From Suillus spraguei (Eukaryota > Basidiomycota > Agaricomycetes > Boletales > Suillaceae), in assembly GCA_016800925.1 (NCBI GenBank), contig JABCPU010000285.1, positions 23,927 through 87,926 on the forward strand: DNA of 64,000 nucleotides, in the 5' to 3' direction. Below the pieces are notes generated by a model, which made no database searches, was not told the DNA's origin, and saw only the letters and a list, made by a program, of their open reading frames with translations. Position 1 is the first letter of the stretch, and the number at the start of each line of letters is the position of its first letter. The translations under genes were made by a program, and so were the position numbers. This document shows positions 23,759 through 34,856 of this stretch, one piece after another.

Positions 23759-25725
23759 CTATCTAAGAAGACAGCGCCCAGTCTTCCTCACCACTGGGGG
23801 GACCGCCATGTCAGCAGTGACTGTTTGAGGAGCCACTATATTAGCAACAATCACCGGAGGATCTATTTGAGGAGTTGCCACTGGGTCAGCAACAATTGTT
23901 GGACCGACCGCCAGAGGAGCCACCACATGAGGGACAACCACATCAACAACAATTGCAGCTACAGATTCTGCCGCAGCAGTTTCATTCATCACAGATTCCA
24001 TGCTTAATGGCTCTGTGACGTGTTGTGGGACATCCAAAAAGGAATTGACTGGGGCAGAGATTGGATGGAAGTTGAATTTGGGAGACTCAGAGGTGATAAA
24101 AGGCTGCAGAGAAGGCTGGGTTACATTGGGTGCAACTGTCTGCCATTGAAAGCTTTCGAATGTGTCGCAAGGCTGAAAGTGAGGAGGATAACTGTAATTC
24201 TGTGCCTCCAAATGGTTCCACAAGGGGATTGGCAAAGAGGATGGTGCATCAGTGAGGTATGACCTTAAAGAATATGAGGAAATGGCAGTCGAGGATGAGG
24301 GTTGGACGTTCGAGTTGTCATCATATATATCAAAGGTGGGTAGCTCCATGTAATCACTATTTTTGTATGAACTACTACTGAAGGTCGGTAACTCCATAGT
24401 ATAATCACTGCTTCCATACAAACCAGTAATGTCGTGGGTATCGAAAGAGAGTAGCAAGGAGGTACTTGGGGCAGAAGCAGGGGGCAACACCACATTGCCA
24501 ACAGAGAGACTTCCAGAGGTAATACTAGGTGCAGGAAGTGGCAACAGATCGCTGAACATCTGCATCCCAGACTCAGGAATTTGCTTATCTTCCTGAGAGG
24601 GCATTGGGGGAACATAAGTAAGTGCATGGGCTTCCCTCACGTGTTCCACTTGTTTATTAATCAGCAAGTGATATTAATGGACAAGGGAAGCTGAACTTAT
24701 GGAAAAGACAAAGGTGGTGAATGGCTTAAGGTGCCTTTTGTTGAAATCGGGAGTCGCTTGCATCCAGTTTTGACCTTGTTCGTTGATTCCAGTATGGTAA
24801 CTGAGAAAAAAAAGGTATCAGCAAACATCTGACACAACCGTGCGATTCAACTTCACACCTAATGGCATTGATATCGCTATTGTAATGAGGGTCAGGTCCT
24901 GCACCCATAATTAACCAATGAAACCCCATTAGGTCATGGATTGCTTGTAGGAAGTGTGCGATGGGACCTGTACACTCCTCCAGTGCCCTGTAATATCATT
25001 ATATCAGTAAGTCAAATTTGCAATCACTGTTAAATAACAACTACTTACGTTGCAAGCTCTGAGTTTTTCCTTTCATCTGGTGCACGCTTCTGCTTAATGA
25101 CCTCGCTTGCTTTGGCATCACATTCTGCTTGCACTGCAGCAATGCAAGATGCCTGAACCTCAGGACTAGCACTGATGTAAGCTTCTTTAGCCAATTTTCT
25201 TGCAGTGTTAAGCTTTTCTCCTTTAGACATGATACTGCCGGAATCAATAGCATCTCGCAGCTGATTGTGAATATCAGCACCATGGCTTGATTTGGCAAAT
25301 ATTTCCGCAGGGGTGTGGACTCGAGTTCCCTTCACCTTGTTTCCAAGCATCTTCTGAATGGATTTTGTCATTGCATTGACTGATGCACAACCACCCCTTT
25401 GCGATCAGCAGTTAAACGATGTTCTAATTTGCTGTATGGTAGGTCATTAATGTTTGTGAATTTTAGTCCAAGAGTACAAAATATGCACCTGATGTCTTTT
25501 GTTGATCACAATCCCTAACAATTTATTCTGCTCTTCTGTTAAAGATTCTTGGTCTGGAACACTGGGGTACATGATACTGATTTCGGGCCATTTCTCAAAC
25601 CAGGTGTGATAAACCTCAGTCCAGAAGGCCATCACAGTTGCTTGGAGCTGCACCTTAAGAAAATCAATGTACAATTCCTGCAAGAATGCCTTTTGTTCAG
25701 CTGTTACCCATACTGTCCCCACCAT
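23759..25725 (-). CDS. Multi-exon hypothetical protein, repeat-associated
   Basis: No function is recognised. On the minus strand, a first segment MVGTVWVTAEQKAFLQELYI (25725-25447) begins with a trihelix-like W-x-F pattern. A second (25371-25045) contains KMLGNKVKGTRVHTPAEIFA. Then come GFHWLIMGAGPDPHYNSDIN (24850-24990) and YWNQRTRSKLDASDSRFQ (about 24730-24800). The long final segment (24667-23759) is rich in Pro, Ser, Val and Ala. I have seen similar GFHW-GGPDP blocks in agaricomycete hypothetical proteins that expand with transposons, but I cannot name the family. Exon borders are approximate. The stop lies only 25 bp from the Tc1 end, so the insertion may have shortened the 3' end. The last segment may be a separate gene. 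Confidence 0.5.
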
Positions 25726-25853
25726 CTAGCCATTTGCATTGCCTTGTAAGTAACATTAATAGAACAAAATGACACACAGCTTACAGTTGCGTTTTTGAAA
25801 GTGTTGTGTTGTTGTATGTGAGATTTCAACTGGTCTAAGGTTTGCCGCACTAA

Positions 25854-26842
25854 CTACAAATCATAGCAAAACAACTTCTTGATGTTTGTGGGCCAATCAT
25901 CTCCGAGTGCGAGTAAGCCGCTCAGAAACTGTTCCCACTTCAACAGACTGGATCCTGCAAGTATCGGACAATGGACTACATGATGGGTGGCAGACTGAAA
26001 GGTGTGATAGCAAACAAATGGATACTATATAGTTGAGCAGTATTTCACATTGCAATAATGAACTGAATGAACCAAGATCTAGTCAAAAAATGCATGAATC
26101 TAGAGACGGATATTCTTCTGGTACATCAACTCTCCCATTGAGTGGGCCAGTGTCAACTCCAAAAACCCTTCAATATCCAAATAAAATTGAATATTGTCCA
26201 GATAAGCCAGTATGGTACTTAAGAAATGAGTGACTGATTCAGCAGCACGAGACTGATCTGACACTCCACAGAAATCCCTGATCAGATCCTGCGTGGGAGT
26301 TGCACGGCGGAGTAAGCCTTCAATCTTAGCTTTTGTGGTTTTGACAATCGAGGTGTCACCCTTGCTATACCCATCATCCAACAAGCTTTTGACATACTGC
26401 ATGAGAATGCCCTCTGTAAATGCGCAAGGTTCTTGCACTAATTCCAGCATCTCATCCCTGATGTTTTTGAGAGCGATCAGGCACTCAGGGAGACCTGATC
26501 TGCAGGTTATTAATTATATTTCATTTCACCTATTTATAAAACATGACATTGACATACAAATTGTTCTCATCATCGCTTGTCTTGATCTCGGATGTAGTAG
26601 TGTCATCTTCATCATAGCCCAAGGCTTCAGCAAGGGCCTTTTCAATCTCTTGTATCTCCTGCGATGGCTTGATGATGCGAAGGTCGCACTGCCTTTTCAA
26701 TATAATGTCGCTATTTTCTTCAATTACTGAGTCAGGAACTGATGCTGACACCAGAATTTATAACAAACTTTGCATAATGATGTCTTTCTCGAGATGCTGC
26801 TTGTCTAGCTTCTTCTGTCTTGTAAGTTGGAGGACATGCCAT
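25854..26842 (-). CDS. Multi-exon hypothetical protein, repeat-associated
   Basis: No function is recognised. The start MACPPTYKTEEARQAASRER at 26842 resembles the basic Ala/Arg-rich N-termini of agaricomycete hypothetical proteins. The second exon includes DIILKRQCDLRIIKPSQEIQ and an acidic stretch. The third (26450-26100) is helical, with LRRATPTQDLIRDFCGVSDQ and LAYLDNIQFYLDIEGFLE. A final exon at 25854-25990 reads LLKWEQFLSGLLALGDDWPT and stops at 25854-25856. It faces the opposite way from the KDZ-type gene starting at 27378 and may share its promoter region. It may belong to the same mobile unit, which is inference. Confidence 0.45.
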
Positions 26843-27377
26843 GATGATGGTGTTGGTTGGGAGGTTAGAGAGATTTTGGTTGAAAAGAAGTACAAATCGC
26901 TTAGGTGTTGTCGGATGATAACTCACACATGCACTAGTAGGACAGAATTACTAGTATACATGAATGTTGAGTTGCGATATGTCAAATCCTTTCATGTAAG
27001 GGTCTCAATTGGTGCTTATAGAATATATTTGTGTCAGGAACATTGACTCACTGTATTATGGCTGAATGGTTTAATGTGTTGACTAGTAACTTGAAAGTGC
27101 CTCTTATAAGTGATCAGACAAAAACCCTCGGTCAGACGAAAATGAATGTAGTAGATAGGTACCATATCATCCTTCAAAATTCAAATGGTTTGCATTGATA
27201 CAAGCTGGCTCTCTAAGAATATTCAGTTATTGAGAACTCAATGGCCTGGCATGGGCCTTCACAATGAATTAAGTTAATGTGTGTTTCATTTGACATAAAG
27301 TGGACATCCATTCAATTTGCACATGACCTCAGTGCTCACTGATCATCATCTGACCATACAACTCAAGTCTCACTATC
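26843..27377. other. Divergent intergenic region between two transposon-associated genes
   Basis: About 535 bp separates the minus-strand hypothetical gene from the plus-strand KDZ-type gene. It presumably holds both promoters. I see no repeat, RNA gene or terminal inverted repeat. Confidence 0.3.
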
Positions 27378-27688
27378 ATGGGAAAAAGCCAGCGCACAAA
27401 AGAGCTGGCGAAGCTGCAAAAACAATGGCATGATGTGAATTTTGAGTATCAAGCTAGGCAACAGGCTCAACGACAGCAGGCTGCAAATGCACGCTTGGTT
27501 GAGGAAACAGGCAAGCAAATTCTTTACCACAAACATCAGTTGTATACTATTAAAGGACCTAGTCATCTTTCTACCTCAATGGACTATCTCACCAATACAT
27601 CTGCACCCTTCCAAGTGACTCCAGATGCGATAGAAACCAGCTCAAGTGATCTATTTTTTGATTTCAACGACGATGACAATGCAGCATA

Positions 27689-28162
27689 TGTTACAATCGT
27701 ACGTGCCCCTATTCATTTTCTACTCCATTTATCTTGTATATTACGTAACATGACTCTGACTCACATGCTCAACGCATCTGTACTATAGTTGCCTTCCTTC
27801 TTAGGATACGCACTTACATTCTCACGTGTTGCTTGGTCTGTGCGCACATATTGGCCTATTTAAGCACAGTGTACTTGTAGTAGATTCGCTACTTTAATCT
27901 TACTGGGTTTTACCTGGAATCTCCTTCGCTTAGGTCTCCAACCTAAGTCGTCTTGAATCGTCTCTAAGTCTAAGCACTCCTTAGCCTTAGTCTCTATTCT
28001 CGCGGATACCTCTCGGACTTATCCTTGAGGCTGAACCCTTGATCGTACTCGGAACACGTTCCTTGTACTTTCACCTTGTTCTCTTTTGAACATTGTAAGA
28101 ACTCCCAGCAGACCGTCTGTGTCTTTTCACTGTCGCTGGTGATGCCACCCCAGTTCGTAACA
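27689..28162 (+). repeat. 5' LTR of A1
   Basis: 474 bp, starting TGTTACAATCGTACG and ending GTTCGTAACA. A TATA-like TATTTAAG lies at 27857-27864. A perfect hairpin, CTTAGGT/ACCTAAG with a 5-nt loop, lies at 27929-27947 in the transcribed part. Confidence 0.95.
27857..27901 (+). promoter_or_regulatory. LTR promoter and predicted self-primer 5' end (A1)
   Basis: TATTTAAG at 27857 is followed 34 nt later by ACTTTAATCTT (27891-27901), the exact reverse complement of the primer-binding site after the LTR. The position fits a transcription start about 30 nt past a TATA box. The same spacing occurs in A2 (37955 and 37989) and A3 (47681 and 47715). Confidence 0.65.
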
Positions 28163-28163
28163 A

Positions 28164-28174
28164 AAGATTAAAGT
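28164..28174 (+). promoter_or_regulatory. Primer-binding site, self-priming type (A1)
   Basis: AAGATTAAAGT begins one base after the LTR end. It does not look like a tRNA 3'-end complement such as TGG. It pairs perfectly over 11 nt with the predicted 5' end of the element's own RNA (27891-27901), as in Tf1/Sushi-type elements. Confidence 0.7.
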
Positions 28175-28360
28175 CTATTTTGATCGTCGACTATCCAGTC
28201 TTCGACCCTGAACCCTGATCGCTTAGATCAGCAGACTAGCGTACGTGTACGCTGAGCAGATTGTCAAGAGAAGCCCTCTGACAGAAGAAAGCCCTGACGG
28301 ACAGCAAGACAGCGCGTGTAGGCACCGAGAAAGTATAACTCACCAGAAGAATCATCAACC

Positions 28361-29197
28361 ATGTCGACCAAAGAATTCGAATACAAGATCGGTCAACCGA
28401 TTGGTTTTGATGGAGATCGCGATAACTCTCGCGAGTTTATCCAGTCGTGCAACCTGCACTTTGACATCAATGAAAAGCTTTACACCACCGACAAGCAGAA
28501 GATCATCTACATAACATCTTTTATGACCGAAAAGAATGCCAAGTCTTGGAAGGAACAATTCCTTGAACACGCCCAATCTACCGACACTTCGGGACAAAAA
28601 GTTGGTTATGGGACGATGGTGGATTTTATGAAGAGCTTCAAAGAAGCATTCGAACCAGTGGATACCAGAATGACCGCGCTTACACGCCTTAGAGACCTCA
28701 AGCAAGGAACTGGAGATCTTCACACCTATGTCGCCGACTTTGAGGCACTTGCAGCCAAGGCTCATATCACCGATAATGCGACGAAGATCCAGTTCTTCCA
28801 AGATGGTCTCAACTGGGGTATCCTCACGAAGCTTTTCAATATGGGAGATGTCTCCGAGATATTCAGAGATGTTGTGCTGCAATGCGTTGCTATTGACAAC
28901 GCCCATCATCGGCTTAATGCCATGAGGACACGTCATGTTCCACAACAGAAAAAGAAGAACTACGGGAATGCACGGTATATTCCGAACCGTGATTCCAACG
29001 CAATGGTCGTGGACCGAATCTCCGATATGGAGAGATCCGAATGCATGAAGAAAGGACAATGCTTCGGATGCAGAAAGACAGGACACCGTATCCATAATTG
29101 TCCTGACAGAAAGAAGAAGACTCCACTTAGACAAACTGAAGTCAAAGGAGAAGAAGAAGATGAAGAAACCGTGCGACGGATTGTTGAGGATTTTTGA
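28361..29197 (+). CDS. Gag polyprotein, Gypsy A1
   Basis: A 278-residue Gag forming the virus-like particle. The central retrotransposon-Gag region has MTEKNAKSWKEQFLEH and LHTYVADFEALAAKA. A CCHC nucleic-acid-binding knuckle, CFGCRKTGHRIHNC, lies near residue 230. The acidic tail is EEEDEETVRRIVEDF. The start follows the LTR and leader by about 200 bp. The frame is intact. The stop at 29195-29197 overlaps the beginning of the pol frame, which is shifted by one base. Confidence 0.92.
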   Translation: MSTKEFEYKIGQPIGFDGDRDNSREFIQSCNLHFDINEKLYTTDKQKIIYITSFMTEKNAKSWKEQFLEHAQSTDTSGQKVGYGTMVDFMKSFKEAFEPVDTRMTALTRLRDLKQGTGDLHTYVADFEALAAKAHITDNATKIQFFQDGLNWGILTKLFNMGDVSEIFRDVVLQCVAIDNAHHRLNAMRTRHVPQQKKKNYGNARYIPNRDSNAMVVDRISDMERSECMKKGQCFGCRKTGHRIHNCPDRKKKTPLRQTEVKGEEEDEETVRRIVEDF

Positions 29198-32100
29198 CTT
29201 GGAGAAACAAAGACTCGACGTATGTTTCTCCCAATGTATTACTAAGACTTGTACGCGCTGTAGGTGAAAGAAAAGAACTTCGTGTCCCTATCACCCTCCA
29301 CTCGCGTACTCGCTTAAAATCCGTTGACACCACCGCTGTTATCGACTCAGGAGCAGCAGGCACATTCATCTCAGAAGAGTTTGTGAAACTCCATCAAATC
29401 ACACGACAAAAACTCAAGGAACCATTTCGAGTTACAACGGCAGATGGGACTCTCATAAAAGGAGGACCAATCACGCATTACTGCCTCCTAGTGGTCAAGA
29501 TTGACGATCGAACCATGTATGGAAAATTCAATATCACCAAACTAGGAAGGAGAGATCAAATCCTTCTTGGAATTCCTTGGTTACGAGCAATGAACCCAAT
29601 TATAGATTGGGCTGCTGAAACACTTGTCCTTTCACGAACAGAGAAATCTGATGAAATCGAAATCGATATAGATAAAGACAGACAAAAGAATGGGTTGCCA
29701 CGATTATTCAATCACCATACCAGATGGCAACATTCCCGTCTTCCGAAACCAAGCACCGCTTCTCCTGCTGATGTTCCAGAAGACCCAGAACCAGAAGTAC
29801 GTACTCCACGTACTGCAGAACCCACTCCACGTGTACAACTGCCGCGAGCAGTATCGCCGATTCCCCGCGCAGAGAAGCGCAAGAATGAATCTGAACCTGA
29901 GCATCGGGTCGGACAAGAACCTATTGAGCAACGGCCAATAGAAGAACAGAAACAGGGAAAGAGAAAACCGGAAGAAGAACTCCCAGGGCGAGACACCAAT
30001 ATACCGAAATTATCCAAGTTCTTCGTTCCCCCGAAAACTCCTTCAGCTTCAATAGAAGAAATCCCTGATACAGAAGAACCCGTGCCCTCGTTGATCCCAA
30101 CCGAGGATGATGACCAATTCGATACCATGAATGATGTCTGGCATGCGCCGGAAGTGCGCGAAATTTCCTCTTATGAGCTCGGAGATGGTGAATTTCTCGT
30201 GGAATACGACACTGATGGAGTTAGCATGAGGATCATAGAAGAAGTATCCATGGATACACCATTGACACGTGATGGAACTTCCCAACTCGAACAATCCTCC
30301 AACTACTCCACCATTCCCCTCTCCACTCCGAAATATAGTAACAAAGCTCAGGAATTCGCCACGGATGAGAAGGAAAAGAAAAAGAAATCCTTTGAAGAAT
30401 TGGTCCCGGATTATCTACATGACTTCGCAGACGTCTTTGCTAAAGACGGACTGAACAAACTACCCCCAGAACGCCCTGGTATAGATCATCGGATCGATAC
30501 TAAACCCGGTTTCATTCCTCGAACGTCTAAGGTCTACCCGCTATCGGAAAAAGAACGCACTGCTGTCAAAACGTTTATCGATGAAAACGTTGCGAAAGGA
30601 TTCATCTTGGAATCGAAGTCACCTCAAGCCAGTGGCTTCTTCTTTGTGGGAAAGAAAAGTGGAGAACTGCGCCCCTGTCAAGATTATCGCTACATCAATG
30701 ATTGGACAGTCAAGAACGCATATCCGCTTCCACTTCCTATTTCCCTTGTCGCACGACTTCATAACGCACAGTTCTTTACGAAAATGGATATCCGGTCCGG
30801 TTATAACAATATTCGCATCCATCCTGATGATAGGTGGAAAGCTGCTTTTACCACGGAATTTGGCCTCTTTGAACCGAACATCATGTTCTTCGGCCTCTGC
30901 AATTCCCCAGCAACTTTTCAAGCATACATGAATCGCACCTTTCAGCAAGAAATCAATGAAGGATGGATGGTTATCTATATGGACGATATCCTGATTTTCT
31001 CCACAACAATGGCAGAACACCGTGAACGGACCAGACGAGTTTTGATGAAAATACGAAAAGAACACCTGTTCTTGAAACCGGAGAAATGCACCTTCGATGC
31101 AAAAGAAGTGGAATACCTCGGAATGATAATTCGCCCCGGACAAGTTGCTATGGACACCGCCAAGACCAAGGGAATCTCCGAATGGCCAATCCCGAAATCA
31201 GTAAAAGATGTTCGGTCATTCCTCGGCTTTTGCAACTTCTACCGCACGTTCATTTCCCACTACTCTGACATCGCCAGACCCCTTATCGATTTAACGAAGA
31301 AAGATAAGGCATTTGATTGGTCAACCGAATGTATGGACACCTTCGAAGAATTGAAACGACGCTTCACTTCCCAACCGGTACTCCGTAACCCTGATCCTTC
31401 ACGCCAATTTGCCATTGCTACCGACGCTTCGCTCGTAGCAACCGGCGGAGTTCTCCTGCAGACTGATGAGAATGGTGTTTATCATCCATGTGCATATCTC
31501 TCACAGTCTTTGAACCCTGCGGAACGCAATTACCAGATCTTTGATAGGGAACTCCTTGCCGTGATTCGGGCATTGAACGAATGGCGTCATTATCTCGAAG
31601 GAAACCCACACCCCGTCCTGGTATTCACCGACCATAAGAACCTTCTGTACTTTAGAAGTGCACAGAAGCTTACCCGTCGCCAAGCACGTTGGCAATTGAT
31701 TTTGTCTATTTACGACATCGAATTGCATCACGTTGCAGGTACTAAATTAGCAGTACCTGATGCACTATCTCGCCGGCCTGATTATGACTCTGGCAAAGAT
31801 GATAACGAAGATCAAACCCTCCTCCCTGATGCTCTATTCGTTCGTCTTATCGACACCGACTTGAAGGATGTACTATCATCCTCTGACCCCCTTGACGATC
31901 CTGTCTTCAAGACAGCGTCTGATGCCCTTGATGGAGTGTGCCTTCCTCCTATGAAATCGGCACTCTCCGATTGGAAGATTGAGGAGAACGTCCTCTATTT
32001 TAAAAATCGCGCCTATATTCCGCCGGCGCATCGCTCCGATATCCTGAAGCGGTATCATGATCATCCTACCGCGGGTCATCCCGGTAGATTCAAAACTGAA

Positions 32101-33298
32101 GAACTAGTGAAACGGGAAGCCTGGTGGCCTGCTATGGGCTCTTATATTCGAAAATACGTTGAGGGTTGCGCCCTTTGTCAGCAAATGAAAGCGGATACAC
32201 ATCCTGTTCGCCCCCGCTTACGCCTATTCCCTCTTCGGCTGTTCGCCCGTTCTCTCAGGTCTCTGTCGACCTTATCACTGACCTCCCTGTCTCTGGAGGC
32301 TTTGACAGTATCATGGTCGTGGTAGACCATGGCCTTACGAAGGGGGTAATTATTATCCCTTGTTTGAAAACCATCACCTCAGAAGGCGTTGCTAAGCTAT
32401 TTTTGAAACACGTATACCGACGATTTGGACTCCACGACAAAGTTATCTCGGATCGAGGACCGCAATTCTTATCTCGCTTCTCAAAGGAACTTGCCCGACT
32501 TCTCGACTACGTCATCGCTCCATCCACGGCTTACCACCCACAGACTGATGGTCAAACTGAAAGACTAAATCAAGAACTTGAAACATACCTCCGCATTTAC
32601 TGCCGTAACAACCCCGAAGATTGGGTAGAACACCTACCAATCGCCGAATTCGTCCACAACCACCGAAAACACGATGCAAGAAATGCATCACCCTTCTATT
32701 TGATGATGGGATATGAACCACGCGCTATCCCTCATCTGATCCCCGATTCATCCGTCCCCGCAGCAGAAGATCGAGTATGATCTTTGCAGAAGATAAGAGA
32801 AGAAGCAATCGCCTGTCACAACATTGCCATGCAGACAATGACCGAACGATCCGAGGAGATAAGTACACCCCATGGAAGATCGGAGATAAGGTTTGGCTAT
32901 CCGCCGCTAATCTTAGACTTAAACTCCCATCGAGGAAATTGGCACCGAAACGATACGGACCTTTCCCGATCATCGATGTCTTATCTCCTATCACGTTCAC
33001 GCTCAAACTCCCTCCGCAATGGAAGATCCACCCCACATTCCACGCTTCTGTCTTATCATCCTATAGCGAAACGGACGTACATGGCCCGAACTTCCCTGAA
33101 CCACCCCCTGACATCATCGAAGAAGAAGAAGAATATGAAATCGAAGCGATTCTTTCTCACAAAGGAACCGGCAATCGCCGACGTTATCTTGTTTCATGGA
33201 AAGGATACTCATCGGGAGATAACGAATGGCTCCCAGAAAAGAATTTGAAGAACTCCGCTCAAATCCTAAATGCTTATAAGAAGCAACACGCCCTCTGA
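29194..33298 (+). pseudogene. Pol polyprotein (PR-RT-RNase H-INT-chromodomain), Gypsy A1, broken
   Basis: The polyprotein has an aspartic protease (VIDSGAAGTFISEEF, about residue 50), reverse transcriptase with intact YMDD (about 30980), RNase H (ATDASLVATGGVLL), the integrase zinc region HPTAGHPGRFK to CALCQQMK, the integrase core ([28 protein letters not shown]) and a C-terminal chromodomain (YEIEAILSHKG to SWKGYSSGDNEWLPE). The long frame 29194-32325 ends after a one-base deletion in a C run at about 32213. The frame resumes at 32166-32780, where TGA replaces the arginine codon region seen in A3. A second one-base deletion, also in a C run, lies at about 32850. No ATG is seen at the pol start. 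Without these lesions the length would be normal. Confidence 0.9.
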
Positions 33299-33355
33299 TC
33301 ATTCCCCAGTCAATCAACCGCATTAGCACTTGATCAACTACCAACAAATATCGAA

Positions 33356-34824
33356 ATGTCTTTCCCCACTGCCTACATTGCCCCCGTCACCGTTGCCACC
33401 AATGACTCCGACTCTGAAGCAGAACAATACGGAACCCTTACCACAGAAATCGATAACCAATCCTATATCGAAGCCGCCATACTCTGTGAGGGACATGCCC
33501 TCGAAATTGACAGAATTCTCACCGACAGAGGTGCCTTCCCCGCTCGACTCATCGTTAACATCATCTGCACAGCAGCCCTTATCGAAGCCACCGCTAAAGA
33601 AACTACAGACATCACACTCCGTCACCGTTTCATTCATCTCCAACAACGCATTCGTGCTTACGCTATGCTGTTGCTTCCCGATTCCTTTAAAAATGATGTT
33701 GAAGAAGCTATTCACATCATTGCCGAACGTCGAGCAGGCGTTGCTCGACCTCCCTCTCCGCAACGAGATGCGCCACTTCCTGTCCCAGCACCCACTTCTT
33801 CGCGCATCTATTCTAATCTTGATGCCTTTACTGGCCTATACACTGCTGTGCAAGAAATTGGGCAACTCACCAACACAGTTGTCGACACCATCCAGCAATC
33901 AGTCGCTGAGACTAGAGCAGCCAGAAATCTAGTAGAAGAAGCCATCGCTGACTTACAACAAACGCAAGATGATCTTGCGTCCCCCAGAACGCCATCCCCG
34001 ATAGAACAATCAGTGTCATCACCCCCCGTTACGGCACCCATGACCATCCAGCATGGCTATATGAACCTTGCACAGAGGAACAGTGTAAGGCCGCTAAACT
34101 ATTAGGTATCTCCGCCACTGAGTTGGTAACACTCGGTCCTCGACTTCGCGACCTTCATATCCACCCTCCTATGACTATCCCATCATCATTCGGTCCAATG
34201 GATCCCGTCTCACCGGTCTTAGTAAAAGATTTTGGCATGACTTCTTCATCGTCCTCCAACGAACTTCTTGCGGTTGCTGAACGAGCAGTTACCCCAGACC
34301 TCCCTACATCGGCATACACGTTATCCACCGCCCAACAAGCACAGCTTAAGCGGCAGAACACCCTTGCCTTGAAACGTATGACGAAGAAGAAGGGAAAGAA
34401 GCGCGCTAGATCCACTAGTCCTACGCCCATCATTTCCCCGTCTCCCTTACGCAAAGTTTCTTCTAACCCTGACGAGAACATGAAATGCCGCGTCTGTGGA
34501 TTACTAGGACATCGTCAAAAGAATTGTGCGGAATATCAATGCAAGGTTTGCAGATATTGGTCGCCTACTCATTTATCCCTCTACTGCCCCAACCGAGTTG
34601 GACCTCCCCCCTTCGAGTTAACTTGGAAAGATGAGGGATTCTACGACGCACTTCATGCTTGGGAAAAGCAACTGGACGACGAACGTATTCAAAGAGAAAA
34701 GAAGAAAGATTCTAAGCGTCGCGCTGGTCTTGAAGAAGCCAAGTATATGATGAGCAGATCGGTTGCTGATGAAGACTACGAGTTTAGCGATGATCCCGTT
34801 TACTATGCGAACCAAGATGAGTAA
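33356..34824 (+). pseudogene. Third ORF downstream of integrase with two zinc knuckles (A1), one frameshift
   Basis: About 490 residues of unknown function in the position where other elements carry an extra ORF or env. The N-terminal half is helical (LCEGHALEIDRILTDRGAF, LHRHF-like and AYAMLLLP segments), then a coiled segment VQEIGQLTNTVVDTIQQS, a Pro/Ser-rich linker and a basic patch. Then come two metal-binding knuckles, CRVCGLLGHRQKNC and a following C-x2-C...H-x4-C unit in CKVCRYWSPTHLSLYC. The C-terminus is acidic and ends YYANQDE. A one-base deletion near the C run at 34021-34037 splits it into frames 33356-34105 and 34123-34824. No transmembrane segment or signal peptide is visible, so it is not an envelope protein. 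A second Gag-like or RNA-binding role is inference. Confidence 0.75.
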
Positions 34825-34843
34825 AGTCGGTGACTTTACGTGT

Positions 34844-34856
34844 AAAAGGGGGGTAA
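34844..34856 (+). promoter_or_regulatory. Polypurine tract (A1)
   Basis: AAAAGGGGGGTAA lies directly before the 3' LTR. This is the expected plus-strand priming site. Equivalent tracts precede the 3' LTRs of A2 (about 47260) and A3 (about 54615). Confidence 0.8.

Noticed and set aside
28355..29134. Long minus-strand ORF antisense to A1 gag, and similar frames in A2 and A3
   Set aside because: Mirror of the gag coding sequence; its conservation among copies follows from conservation of gag.
33356..34824. Third ORF of family A as an envelope gene
   Set aside because: No signal peptide, transmembrane segment or furin-like site; zinc knuckles and a basic/acidic layout point to nucleic-acid binding.
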